From JAIEPT01 sp038217425 (lineage in GTDB: Bacteria; Planctomycetota; Planctomycetia; Gemmatales; Gemmataceae), in the NCBI GenBank assembly GCA_038217425.1, contig JBBQPM010000028.1, forward strand, positions 1-51,425: 51,425 nucleotides of DNA. Reading direction: 5' to 3'. The notes beneath the pieces were generated by a model. It was not told the origin of the DNA and searched no databases. It saw only the letters and a program-made list of their open reading frames with translations. Within the stretch, counting starts at the first letter, position 1. Each line of letters starts with the position of its first letter. Made by a program: the position numbers and the translations under genes. Positions 18,101 to 25,205 of this stretch are shown here, piece after piece.

Positions 18101-18262
18101 TTACTTGCCCGCTTCCGTCCACCACGGGCTGATGCGATGGATTTTCTTCAAGATTTCGTCGCGATCGCGTCCGTCTTTTACCCCGCCCAGCTTCGTCTTT
18201 AATTTGGTCAGCTTCTTCGCCCGAGCCCGGCGACGCTTCAGCTCGATCTTTTTCTCGACCAT
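18101..18262 (-). CDS. DUF6800-like basic mini-protein
   Basis: A 53-residue, strongly basic protein (MVEKKIELKRRRARAKKLTK, ending ISPWWTEAGK). The pattern of an arginine/lysine-rich helix, a short linker and a closing KIHRISPWW matches the DUF6800 type of planctomycete mini-protein, which has no assigned function; nucleic-acid or ribosome binding is a guess from charge alone. ATG at 18262 with AAGGGA about 9 bases upstream. It is divergent from the di-haem oxidoreductase gene across 105 bp and its stop codon is close to the family C palindrome. Confidence 0.7.
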   Translation of the reverse strand: MVEKKIELKRRRARAKKLTKLKTKLGGVKDGRDRDEILKKIHRISPWWTEAGK

Positions 18263-18367
18263 GTGCTTGAATCCCTTGAATCTGTGGTACAATCGTTCGA
18301 AACCGATGTAGGAAGCAATATTGTAGTCAGTTCGGACCGGCAAGTCCTTCATCGCCAGAGGTGCCTC

Positions 18368-20338
18368 ATGCAAAAACGTTGGTTCGCGATCCTGTGCGGC
18401 TTCTCGCTCACCCTCGGCGGCGTCCACGCGCAACAATCCGAACGCCCCGGGAACTCCCTCGACAACCCCATCGATTCGCCCCGCGATATCAGCGGGCTGT
18501 CGATCAAGAACCCGCGTATCCGCATCGTCCACACCACCGATCCCTGGCTCGAAGGAGGTTCCATGTACCTCCAGCAAGTCGATCCCTGGCTCGGCTATAT
18601 GTGGGGCAAATCGCTTACCCAACGCAACTTCCGCGAACGCGACGGCGTCTACGGCGATTCGGGCAAAATCGACGGCATCCTCCTGCCCGACGGCGTCACC
18701 AAGATGATGGACCGCTCCCACTCTAACAGCTGCGGATCCTGCCATAACGTCCCCTACCGCGACGGCGGCGCCGGCATGACCATCGCCAAGAACGGCGCCA
18801 CCGGACGCAACACCCCGCACATGTACGGCACCGGCATCATGGAAATGATCGGCCTGCAGATGCGCCTCCAGGCCCTCGCCATCGCCGACACCAACCGCGA
18901 CGGCTGGATTTCCCGCGACGAAATGAAAGGCAAACGCCTCGTCCTCAAAAATCTCCCCGCCGGGATTTCGGGCGAAGCGGTCGACCTCGACTACGGCTCC
19001 TTCGACGACGAGAACGGCGACGGTCAACCCGATCTCAACCCGATCTTTTGGCCCTACTTCGTCGACAAGAACGGCCAACGCATGGCCTACGCCCGCAATC
19101 TCAAGTACACCGACGTCGCCGGCTACGGTCTCGAAGTCCAGGTCTACGGGTTCGGCACGCCGTACGCTCCGTACCGCCCGCCGGTCTCGACGACGATCCG
19201 CTCGTTCACGCTGACCCCGTTCGACATCCACTCGGGCATGCAGGCATGCGATCCGACGACGACGACCAGCCCGAAACGCAACGGCCTGGCCCTGGTCTCC
19301 AACGCGGGCGCCCAGCAGTTCATCAGCGCCGCGGGCAAGGATCGAGGCGCCGTCCTCGCCAAGACCAAGACCGGCTGGCGCGGAGTCAGCCTCGACGATC
19401 CCGATCGCGATGGTTACTGCGAAGAAATCAGCGAAGGCGATCTCGATGCCACGGAATGGTACCTGCTCAATCACCCCAATCCGACGCGCCATCGGCAAAA
19501 CGCCGACACCCGGGCCGGCGAGAAGCTGTTCCACAAGATCGGTTGCGCCTCGTGCCATACCGCCGACTGGCATCTGCTGCCGGGCAACCCAGGCGCCGCG
19601 GATTACACGCAGCGCTTCGACGGCGATCGCCGATTCTTCGATCTCGACGTCTCGTGGCACGATGAAAACAATCGCTTCGAGGCGAAGGTCAACTATCTCG
19701 TCGACACGGTGCAAGACGCCAAGGGATTGCGACGGGTGCCCAAGCGCGGCGCCTACACGGTTCGCGGCATCTACTCCGACTTCAAGTATCACGACGTGGG
19801 CGAAGACTTCTACCAGATGCAGTACGACGGCAGCATCGTCCGCAAATGGCGCACGCCGCCATTGTGGGGCATCGGCTCGACCGCGCCCTACGGCCACGAC
19901 GGCGCCGATCACGATCTGGAAACCACCATTCGCAGGCACGGCGGCGAGGCCCTCGAGTCCCGGCTCGCCTTCGCCAAGCTCACCGAACTCGAACGCAAAC
20001 AGGTGATTTGCTTCCTGCAGAGCCTGGTGCTGTATCAGACCGACCAACTCGCCTGCGACGTTGACGGCGACGGTAAGATCGAGCCAAACTTCTTCGTCCA
20101 GGGCGTCAACACCGGCCTGGAAAAGTTCAACCCCGAATGGATGTTCAAGATCCCGTCCAAAATCGAGGGCGAGATCCGCAACATCCAGGGCATCACCGTC
20201 CGTTCCTTCGCGCTGACCAACCTCCGCGAATCGTACGGCCTGGCCCTGGAGTTCCTGCGCGACACCGACGGCGACGGCTTCCCCGACGTCATCGATCAGG
20301 AGCCGACGATCCGCGGCTATCGCGACGGCGCGAAGTAG
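18368..20338 (+). CDS. di-haem oxidoreductase (DHOR-like) with calcium-loop motifs
   Basis: A 656-residue exported c-type cytochrome. After a signal peptide (1-21, ending GGVHA) there are two haem-binding motifs, C122-GSC-H126 and C393-ASC-H397. The C-terminal part (TAPYGHDG, RRHGGEA, ERKQVICFLQSL) matches the di-haem oxidoreductase / putative peroxidase family related to MauG and cytochrome c peroxidase. It also has at least five acidic loops of EF-hand or thrombospondin-3 type: DTNRDGWISRDE near residue 174, DENGDGQPD, DPDRDGYCEE, DVDGDGKIE near 564 and DTDGDGFPD near 632. These suggest calcium-dependent folding. The start at 18368 begins the signal peptide; the open frame runs to 18263. 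Substrate unknown. Confidence 0.85.
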   Translation: MQKRWFAILCGFSLTLGGVHAQQSERPGNSLDNPIDSPRDISGLSIKNPRIRIVHTTDPWLEGGSMYLQQVDPWLGYMWGKSLTQRNFRERDGVYGDSGKIDGILLPDGVTKMMDRSHSNSCGSCHNVPYRDGGAGMTIAKNGATGRNTPHMYGTGIMEMIGLQMRLQALAIADTNRDGWISRDEMKGKRLVLKNLPAGISGEAVDLDYGSFDDENGDGQPDLNPIFWPYFVDKNGQRMAYARNLKYTDVAGYGLEVQVYGFGTPYAPYRPPVSTTIRSFTLTPFDIHSGMQACDPTTTTSPKRNGLALVSNAGAQQFISAAGKDRGAVLAKTKTGWRGVSLDDPDRDGYCEEISEGDLDATEWYLLNHPNPTRHRQNADTRAGEKLFHKIGCASCHTADWHLLPGNPGAADYTQRFDGDRRFFDLDVSWHDENNRFEAKVNYLVDTVQDAKGLRRVPKRGAYTVRGIYSDFKYHDVGEDFYQMQYDGSIVRKWRTPPLWGIGSTAPYGHDGADHDLETTIRRHGGEALESRLAFAKLTELERKQVICFLQSLVLYQTDQLACDVDGDGKIEPNFFVQGVNTGLEKFNPEWMFKIPSKIEGEIRNIQGITVRSFALTNLRESYGLALEFLRDTDGDGFPDVIDQEPTIRGYRDGAK

Positions 20339-20366
20339 TAAAACCGTTAAGCCCCGCGGGTGAGGT

Positions 20367-20423
20367 CCTCCGAACCCCCGGGGAATACATAGACATTGCA
20401 ATAAAGCCCCCCGACTTCGGAGG
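20367..20423. repeat. imperfect inverted repeat
   Basis: CCTCCGAA at 20367-20374 pairs with TTCGGAGG at 20416-20423, with GC-rich partly complementary flanks. It lies in the 284-bp gap between the di-haem oxidoreductase and the isomerase. Weak as a terminator; possibly another dispersed element. Confidence 0.35.
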
Positions 20424-20622
20424 CCCCCGGCCTTCTCCCCCGGAGGAGCGAGGAATTCGGAAGACACGTCGCTTTCCCGGAAAACTTGGCTACTCACTCT
20501 TCGTCGGCCGGCGCCAAACGTGGCAAACCGGGCGCTCTCCGCGAGTCAAGTTCGTCTTGGCGGAACGGGCCAGTTCGGTTAGCATGGGGCGAGTCTCACC
20601 TTCCCCGGAAAAGGAGTTCGTT

Positions 20623-21636
20623 ATGTCCCGCGCCTTTTGCCTGGCCCTCGTCTCGTTGCTGGGCGGAATACACGCCGCCTCCGGTCAGGGATTGACCGAA
20701 GTCAAAGCTCCCGTGACGCCTCCGCCTCCCGCCCTCGACGCCGTCGCCGGCTCCGTCAATGGCCAAGTCATCCCCGAAATCGCCGTCTATCGCGCCCTGC
20801 TGCGCATTCCCCAACCCAACTGGGGAGCCGCCCGCAAGCCGATTGTGAACTTTCTCATCGAAAACCTCCTCGTCGAACAATACCTCACCCAGCTCAAAAT
20901 CGAAGTCGACGAAAAAGACATCGCGGAGGCCTTCAAGGAAATCCAGACCGAGTCCGAGAAGAAGAAGACCAATCTCGACGACGAACTCAAGAAGATGTTC
21001 CTCACCAAGGACGATCTACGCAAGGAGATCATCGGCTCGCTGCGCTGGGAGAAGTTCGCCCTGCAGCAGACGTCCGACAAAAATCTCAAGGACTTCTTTG
21101 ATAAGAATCTCAACATGTTCGACGGCAGCCAGGTGCAGGCCCGGCACATCCTGGTTGACGCTGAAGGCGGAAATGAGCAGAGCAAGCAGAAGATCCTGGC
21201 CCTACGTCAAGAAATCGACAAAAAGGCCGGCGATGCCATCGCGGCGCTGCCCGGCACGCTCGATAAACTCGCGCTCGAAAAGGTCAAAGCGGAGATCGTC
21301 CTGAAAACGTTCGGCGACGTTGCAGCCCGGGAATCGACCTGTCCCTCCAAGAAAGACGGCGGCGATCTGGGCAAGTTTCGCCGGGTCGGCTCCATGGTCG
21401 AACCGTTCGCGCGGGCGGCGTTCAGTCTCAAGCCGCTGCAGATGAGCGAGCCGGTTCCGACCGAGTTCGGCACCCATCTCATTCTCGTCACCGATACGTT
21501 TCCGGGCCGAGAAGTGAAGCTGGAGGACGCCGAGGTCAAGCAGATCGTGAAGGGCGTCTACATCGAACAGCTGCGCGAAGCGATCCTGGCCGCGTATCGA
21601 CCGAAATCGAAGATCGAGATCAACGAAAAGAAGTGA
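20623..21636 (+). CDS. parvulin-type peptidyl-prolyl isomerase (SurA/PpiC-like)
   Basis: A 337-residue exported chaperone/isomerase. Signal peptide 1-23 (MSRAFCLALVSLLGGIHAAS), then a SurA-like helical N-domain (about 40-160; VNGQVI marks its start) and a rotamase domain (about 165-285) with VQARHILV at its first strand and PVPTEFGTHLILV at its last strand. The rotamase domain carries a long charged insertion between its first strand and the DVAARES helix. Such proteins assist folding of secreted and outer-membrane proteins. AAGGAG at 20611-20616, 6 bases from the ATG, decides the start; an ATG at 20584 in frame is less likely. Confidence 0.87.
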   Translation: MSRAFCLALVSLLGGIHAASGQGLTEVKAPVTPPPPALDAVAGSVNGQVIPEIAVYRALLRIPQPNWGAARKPIVNFLIENLLVEQYLTQLKIEVDEKDIAEAFKEIQTESEKKKTNLDDELKKMFLTKDDLRKEIIGSLRWEKFALQQTSDKNLKDFFDKNLNMFDGSQVQARHILVDAEGGNEQSKQKILALRQEIDKKAGDAIAALPGTLDKLALEKVKAEIVLKTFGDVAARESTCPSKKDGGDLGKFRRVGSMVEPFARAAFSLKPLQMSEPVPTEFGTHLILVTDTFPGREVKLEDAEVKQIVKGVYIEQLREAILAAYRPKSKIEINEKK

Positions 21637-21640
21637 GGAT

Positions 21641-21699
21641 AGCCCAGGGATGGCTATCCTTGGGAAATTCGAAGTCCCAGGGATAGCCATCCCTGGGCT
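21641..21699. terminator. strong hairpin between isomerase and P-II genes
   Basis: 25-bp arms (21641-21665 with 21675-21699) with one mismatch and a 9-base loop, starting 4 bp after the isomerase stop and ending 18 bp before the P-II ATG. It should block readthrough, or, if transcribed with P-II, sequester the P-II leader. It may also be a dispersed palindrome. Confidence 0.6.
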
Positions 21700-21717
21700 T
21701 TCGCCGTGAGTCTCCGC

Positions 21718-22032
21718 ATGAAACAACTTACGATGCTCGTTCGCCCGTTCCGCGCCGAGGCGGTCCTCAAGGCGGTCGCCGATCTCGACGTCAACGCCTG
21801 TCTCGTGCAGGAAGCCAAGGGGTACAGCCGGCAGAAGGGATATCTCGCCAAGTACGTCGGCAGCGAATATAGCATGGCTTTCCTGCCGAAAGTCGAGATC
21901 AGCGTGTGGGTGAGCGATCAGAAGGCGCAGGAAGTGATCGACGCCATGCTGCGGGTGGCCCGCACGGGCCGCATCGGTGACGGCAAAGTCTTCGTGCTCG
22001 ACGTCTGTTGGCCGGGAGCGATGGAGTTTTGA
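21718..22032 (+). CDS. P-II family signalling protein with short C-terminus
   Basis: A 104-residue P-II protein. The T-loop region (KGYSRQKG to SEYSMAFLPK) keeps the tyrosine at position 51, the uridylylation site in GlnB, and the B-loop TGRIGDGKVFV is intact. The C-terminus stops at VLDVCWPGAMEF, so the C-loop with the RxR nucleotide-contacting residues of GlnB/GlnK is missing. P-II trimers sense ATP/ADP and 2-oxoglutarate; this form may sense differently. The ATG at 21718 matches the family start (MKQLTMLVRPF); a GTG at 21706 is also in frame. No amtB, glnA or glnD nearby, and a 59-bp hairpin directly upstream. Target unknown. Confidence 0.85.
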   Translation: MKQLTMLVRPFRAEAVLKAVADLDVNACLVQEAKGYSRQKGYLAKYVGSEYSMAFLPKVEISVWVSDQKAQEVIDAMLRVARTGRIGDGKVFVLDVCWPGAMEF

Positions 22033-22049
22033 ATTGGGTTTCAGTTGCA

Positions 22050-22114
22050 TTTCCGAGCCGGAAGCGTTAGCGACGATTTTTGCAGAGGCGTCGCTAACGC
22101 TTCCGGCTCGGAAA
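22050..22114. repeat. perfect 26-bp palindrome (family D)
   Basis: Arms 22050-22075 and 22089-22114 are exact reverse complements (core GAGCCGGAAGCGTTAGCGAC) around a 13-base loop. It lies between the convergent P-II and FHA genes, so it may terminate both. Confidence 0.75.
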
Positions 22115-22124
22115 GCAAAAGTGC

Positions 22125-22538
22125 TCACTCTTTCGGCTTCTTCGCCTTGGGCGGATGGACCAATCCCGCCTTCTCCAGCAACGGCATCCCCATAATGTCT
22201 TCGATTTCCGCCTCCGGCGCGTCCGGCAGGACGGGGCGCGGATTGCGCGACGCCGTGAACTCGATGGTGTAGCTGCGCTTGGCGATGGTGATGGTGTCGC
22301 CCGGCTGAAGGACTTTCTTCTGGGTTCGCGTGCCGTTTACTTTGACGCCGTTGGTGCTCTTGAGATCCTCGAGGATCCACCAACCGTTATCGAAGCGGAG
22401 TTCGCAGTGTTCGCCGGAGACGTTGGGGAATGGGAGCATGATGTCGCACGATTCGCGTCGGCCAAAGACGAGACGGGCGCGCGAAAGCGGGATGGTATCG
22501 CCGCCTCCCTGCGGGACAAGCTGACCGTGAGGCGTCAT
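22125..22538 (-). CDS. FHA domain protein
   Basis: A 137-residue phosphothreonine-binding protein. The FHA signature is complete: G26-R27 (VFGRRES), S41-G-E-H44, and S61-T-N-G64 (DLKSTNGVKVNG). The last 35 residues are acidic, then lysine-rich (PKAKKPKE). It is cytoplasmic, with no signal or membrane segment. It is the third gene of a minus-strand cluster after a VWA protein and a zinc-ribbon FHA protein, with 74-bp gaps, and is expected to dock onto threonine-phosphorylated partners. No kinase gene is adjacent; one lies about 13 kb away. Confidence 0.88.
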   Translation of the reverse strand: MTPHGQLVPQGGGDTIPLSRARLVFGRRESCDIMLPFPNVSGEHCELRFDNGWWILEDLKSTNGVKVNGTRTQKKVLQPGDTITIAKRSYTIEFTASRNPRPVLPDAPEAEIEDIMGMPLLEKAGLVHPPKAKKPKE

Positions 22539-22561
22539 GAGAGTTGATCCAAGAGCGAAAC

Positions 22562-22600
22562 TCGTTTGGCGTTCGCAAGATTCATGCGAACGCCAAACGA
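22562..22600. repeat. perfect 16-bp palindrome between the FHA genes
   Basis: TCGTTTGGCGTTCGCA (22562-22577) is the exact reverse complement of 22585-22600, with a 7-base loop. In the transcript it would lie between two cistrons and could tune their relative expression. Confidence 0.65.
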
Positions 22601-22612
22601 AGACTCGACGTA

Positions 22613-23419
22613 CTACACTTTAAGCTTCATGTGGACGGTGCCGATCTGGACGACGTCGCCGATCGCCAACTGCTTCTTCTGGCCCGGGTAGACGCGGGCG
22701 CGGTTGACGAAGGTGCCGTTGGAGCTATTGAGATCTTCCACGGTGATGATCCCGGCCGCTTCGTCGAAGTGGATGACGGCGTGTTGACGAGAAGTCCAGA
22801 CGCGGTCCGGCGGTTCCTGGTCTTCCAGATCGATGTCGACGGGCTTGTCGTCGGCTCGTCCAATGTAGTTGAACTCTGGGTAGATGTTGAACTCGAAGCC
22901 AAGCTTTTGGCCACGAATGACGCTGAGCTTGGGCTGCGATCCGGGGGGCACAGAAGCGCCGGACGGGGCGGCCTCGGCGGCAGCCGGCGCGGGGGCTGCG
23001 GCAACAGGAGCCGGCGCGGCGGCGACGGGCGCGGGGGCCGGCGGCGGAGGAGGGGCGGCGGCGACGGGCGCTGCGGCTGCGGCGGCGAGGGCGGCGGCGG
23101 CGAGGTTCGGCATCGCCGCCGCGGCTTCCGGCGCCGCAATCACTGGAGCCGGTTCTTCCGCCACGGGTTCCACGGCGACCGCTTCGACCGCGACCGCTTC
23201 GACGGGGACGGCTTCCACTGCTTCGACGGCAACTGGCTCAACCGCGACTGCTTCGACCGCCATCACTTCCACGGGTTCGACGGCCTCCACGGCCTCGACC
23301 ATAATCGGCTCTGCCGGTACCGGATCGGAGGCGGGGACCGCGCTCAGGTCGGATTTGCATTGTTCGCAGAATAGGGCTCCGTCTTCATTGTCGAAGCCGC
23401 AGAATGGACACTTCACCAT
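22613..23419 (-). CDS. zinc-ribbon, low-complexity, FHA domain protein
   Basis: A 268-residue protein with three parts. First a zinc ribbon with C4-x2-C7 and C18-x2-C21 (VKCPFCGF, FCEQCK). Then a long low-complexity linker: about 36-94 is a V-E-A/P-V repeat and about 95-160 is alanine/proline-rich. Last an FHA domain (about 165-268) with G187-R188, S210-R-Q-H213 and N231-SSNG235. The FHA domain should bind phosphothreonine; the ribbon and linker suggest a scaffold or tether. No membrane segment. Downstream of the VWA gene across a 75-bp gap with a small hairpin (23445-23464), and upstream of a second FHA gene. Confidence 0.87.
   Translation of the reverse strand: MVKCPFCGFDNEDGALFCEQCKSDLSAVPASDPVPAEPIMVEAVEAVEPVEVMAVEAVAVEPVAVEAVEAVPVEAVAVEAVAVEPVAEEPAPVIAAPEAAAAMPNLAAAALAAAAAAPVAAAPPPPPAPAPVAAAPAPVAAAPAPAAAEAAPSGASVPPGSQPKLSVIRGQKLGFEFNIYPEFNYIGRADDKPVDIDLEDQEPPDRVWTSRQHAVIHFDEAAGIITVEDLNSSNGTFVNRARVYPGQKKQLAIGDVVQIGTVHMKLKV
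23150..23299. repeat. tandem low-complexity repeat inside the FHA gene
   Basis: Degenerate 6- to 12-bp units (variants of GCTTCGACGG / GCTTCGACCG on the plus strand) encode alternating valine, glutamate, alanine and proline in residues about 41-90 of the zinc-ribbon FHA protein. Likely to vary in copy number by slippage. Confidence 0.6.
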
Positions 23420-23494
23420 GTTCGCTTTAACCTCCCAAGATGGCGGAAGCCGACGTTGGCTTCCAGTACGCTTCGCGGTCTGTGTTTTCGAAAC

Positions 23495-24775
23495 CTAGTT
23501 GCCGGGCGTCCCTTCCACCGAGCGAGCCGAATCTTCCATGGCGAGCTGCGTCTTCTTCGACACTCGCCCGCCGGCATTGAGTTCTTGCAGCACCTGACGG
23601 GCGAGCATCGTCTTCTTCGCCGCCCGAGCCCCCATGAGCTGACCCTTCTGCTCGATCTGCTCGGCTACGCGCTGCACTTCCTGCGTGTTCTCCGAGGCGA
23701 TCGCCTTCTGCAGATTGTTGTTGAGTTCGAAGATCTGTACCTCGTCGATGTGCTTGGCGACTTCCGCATTGATGTAGCCATGGCCCGCGGCGGTGTACGT
23801 CATCTCGAGCGCGATCGGTCCCGTCGATTCGCGCTGTCCGGTGCCGACGTCGTAGGTGATTTCCATCTGGGCGATGACGAACTTGCCGTCCGGCCGTTTC
23901 GGCAGGCTCAGATCAAGTACGTACTTACTGGAATCCTTGGTGAGCGTCCCCAGGCTGCCGACCAGATGCCGTTCTTCCGGCTCGGTGTGGGGGATTTCCT
24001 TAATGTCGGGCGCCACTTGGCGGATGCGTTTGACTTTGACGTCCTTCATGGCCCGGACGTGGATCTCGACGTTGAGGAACGCCGAGGCGGCCAGCGACTG
24101 GATTTCTTCGACGAAGATGCGCTCGGCCTCGGAGGCCTGGTTAACGTCGATGTAGTACCATTTTCCTTCGCTGATGCGGGCGAGATCTTTAATGAGGTTC
24201 GACTTCCAGTCGAGGCCGACGCCCATCAGGGTTAGGTGGATCTTCTTGTCGTGAGCGCGCTGGGCGAGTTGCCGGCATTCTTGTTCGCCGGAGGTTTCGC
24301 CGTCGGTGAGGACGAGGACCTGATTCAGGCGTCCGGGAGCGGAGAGCTTTTCGATTTCGTCGAGGGCGAGACGCATGCCGTCGTTCATGGCGGTGCCGCC
24401 CGGGTCGACGTCGTACATGTCGATCTTGTTGATGACTTCGACGATCTTTTCTTTTTGGGCGATAGGCGTGGGGGGGAGCAGCACGAGAGCGTTGTGAGCG
24501 AAGGCGACGATGGTCATCGTGTCTTCGGGTTTGAGGTTGCCGAGAGCGCTGATGGCGGCGTTCTGGACGCGATTGAGTCGGCTGATGCCGGTACCATCTT
24601 CTTCGTACATGGAACCGGAGACGTCGAGGCAGAGGGCGAGATTGAGGCCCATTTGCTTTTTGACGTCGCCGAGTCCGGTGGGGATGAGTTTGATGAGCGC
24701 GTAGCTGGCGGCGGTTTCGCCGGCGACGGCGATGCTGTTGCGGTGCATCATTCGTTCGATGTGGATCTTGGCCAT
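23495..24775 (-). CDS. VWA domain protein
   Basis: A 426-residue cytoplasmic protein with a von Willebrand factor A domain (about 40-230). The MIDAS motif is complete: D51-V-S-G-S55 (CLDVSGSMYEE), a threonine in the TMTIVAF strand and TDGETSG. A second beta-rich region (about 240-370) and a charged helical end follow. VWA domains bind a metal ion and a protein ligand. Start at MAKIHIERMM (24775), where the conserved part begins; the open frame runs to 24925 but is arginine-rich and unsupported. First gene of a VWA-FHA-FHA cluster, which suggests a phosphorylation-dependent assembly. No signal peptide, unlike chloride-channel-type VWA proteins. Confidence 0.85.
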   Translation of the reverse strand: MAKIHIERMMHRNSIAVAGETAASYALIKLIPTGLGDVKKQMGLNLALCLDVSGSMYEEDGTGISRLNRVQNAAISALGNLKPEDTMTIVAFAHNALVLLPPTPIAQKEKIVEVINKIDMYDVDPGGTAMNDGMRLALDEIEKLSAPGRLNQVLVLTDGETSGEQECRQLAQRAHDKKIHLTLMGVGLDWKSNLIKDLARISEGKWYYIDVNQASEAERIFVEEIQSLAASAFLNVEIHVRAMKDVKVKRIRQVAPDIKEIPHTEPEERHLVGSLGTLTKDSSKYVLDLSLPKRPDGKFVIAQMEITYDVGTGQRESTGPIALEMTYTAAGHGYINAEVAKHIDEVQIFELNNNLQKAIASENTQEVQRVAEQIEQKGQLMGARAAKKTMLARQVLQELNAGGRVSKKTQLAMEDSARSVEGTPGN

Positions 24776-25205
24776 CGCTAAAAAACCTCGCTGAAATAGA
24801 TCGCCGCGGGAAAGGCGCGAAGCGGCGCGACGTCGGCGCCGGGCGGCTTTCCTTCCTGGATCATTTCTCGTGCAATTTATGTGGGTAACGTCGTCCTGAC
24901 TTGCCTGCTTCAAGCGTTGTACCATGCCCGCTGGGGGCTATCAATAGGCTGACCGCAAGAATCTTCATCTTTTTTCGGAAATCGCCCAGCCATTTCCGAA
25001 CCGCAGGCGTGCGTGAGCGACGATCCGTGCGGACTTTCCCGCTGTTCAGGCCAATTCGCTATTCGAGCGTTGACGTCGCAACACCGATTTTCGTTCCCTC
25101 CGCGTGACGCCCGGCGGGGGGCCTTCTTGCTCACTGCCCGCGGTTCTGGTAGATTCAAGAAAATACCCTCCCGGCCTACCCCCGCTGCTCCCATGGAGAC
25201 CGATC
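24776..25205. other. 430-bp divergent intergenic region
   Basis: Between the VWA cluster (minus) and the propeller gene (plus). No gene recognised; open frames on both strands show no domain. A weak promoter for the plus gene is possible: TTGCTC (25127-25132), 17 bp, TAGATT (25150-25155). Confidence 0.4.

Noticed and set aside
18263..20497. Upstream part of the long minus-strand frame over the di-haem gene
   Set aside because: Only its last 53 codons look like protein (the DUF6800-like gene). The rest is antisense to haem-binding motifs.
23150..23299. Tandem repeats considered as a CRISPR array
   Set aside because: Units are short, degenerate and in frame inside a coding gene; there are no unique spacers.
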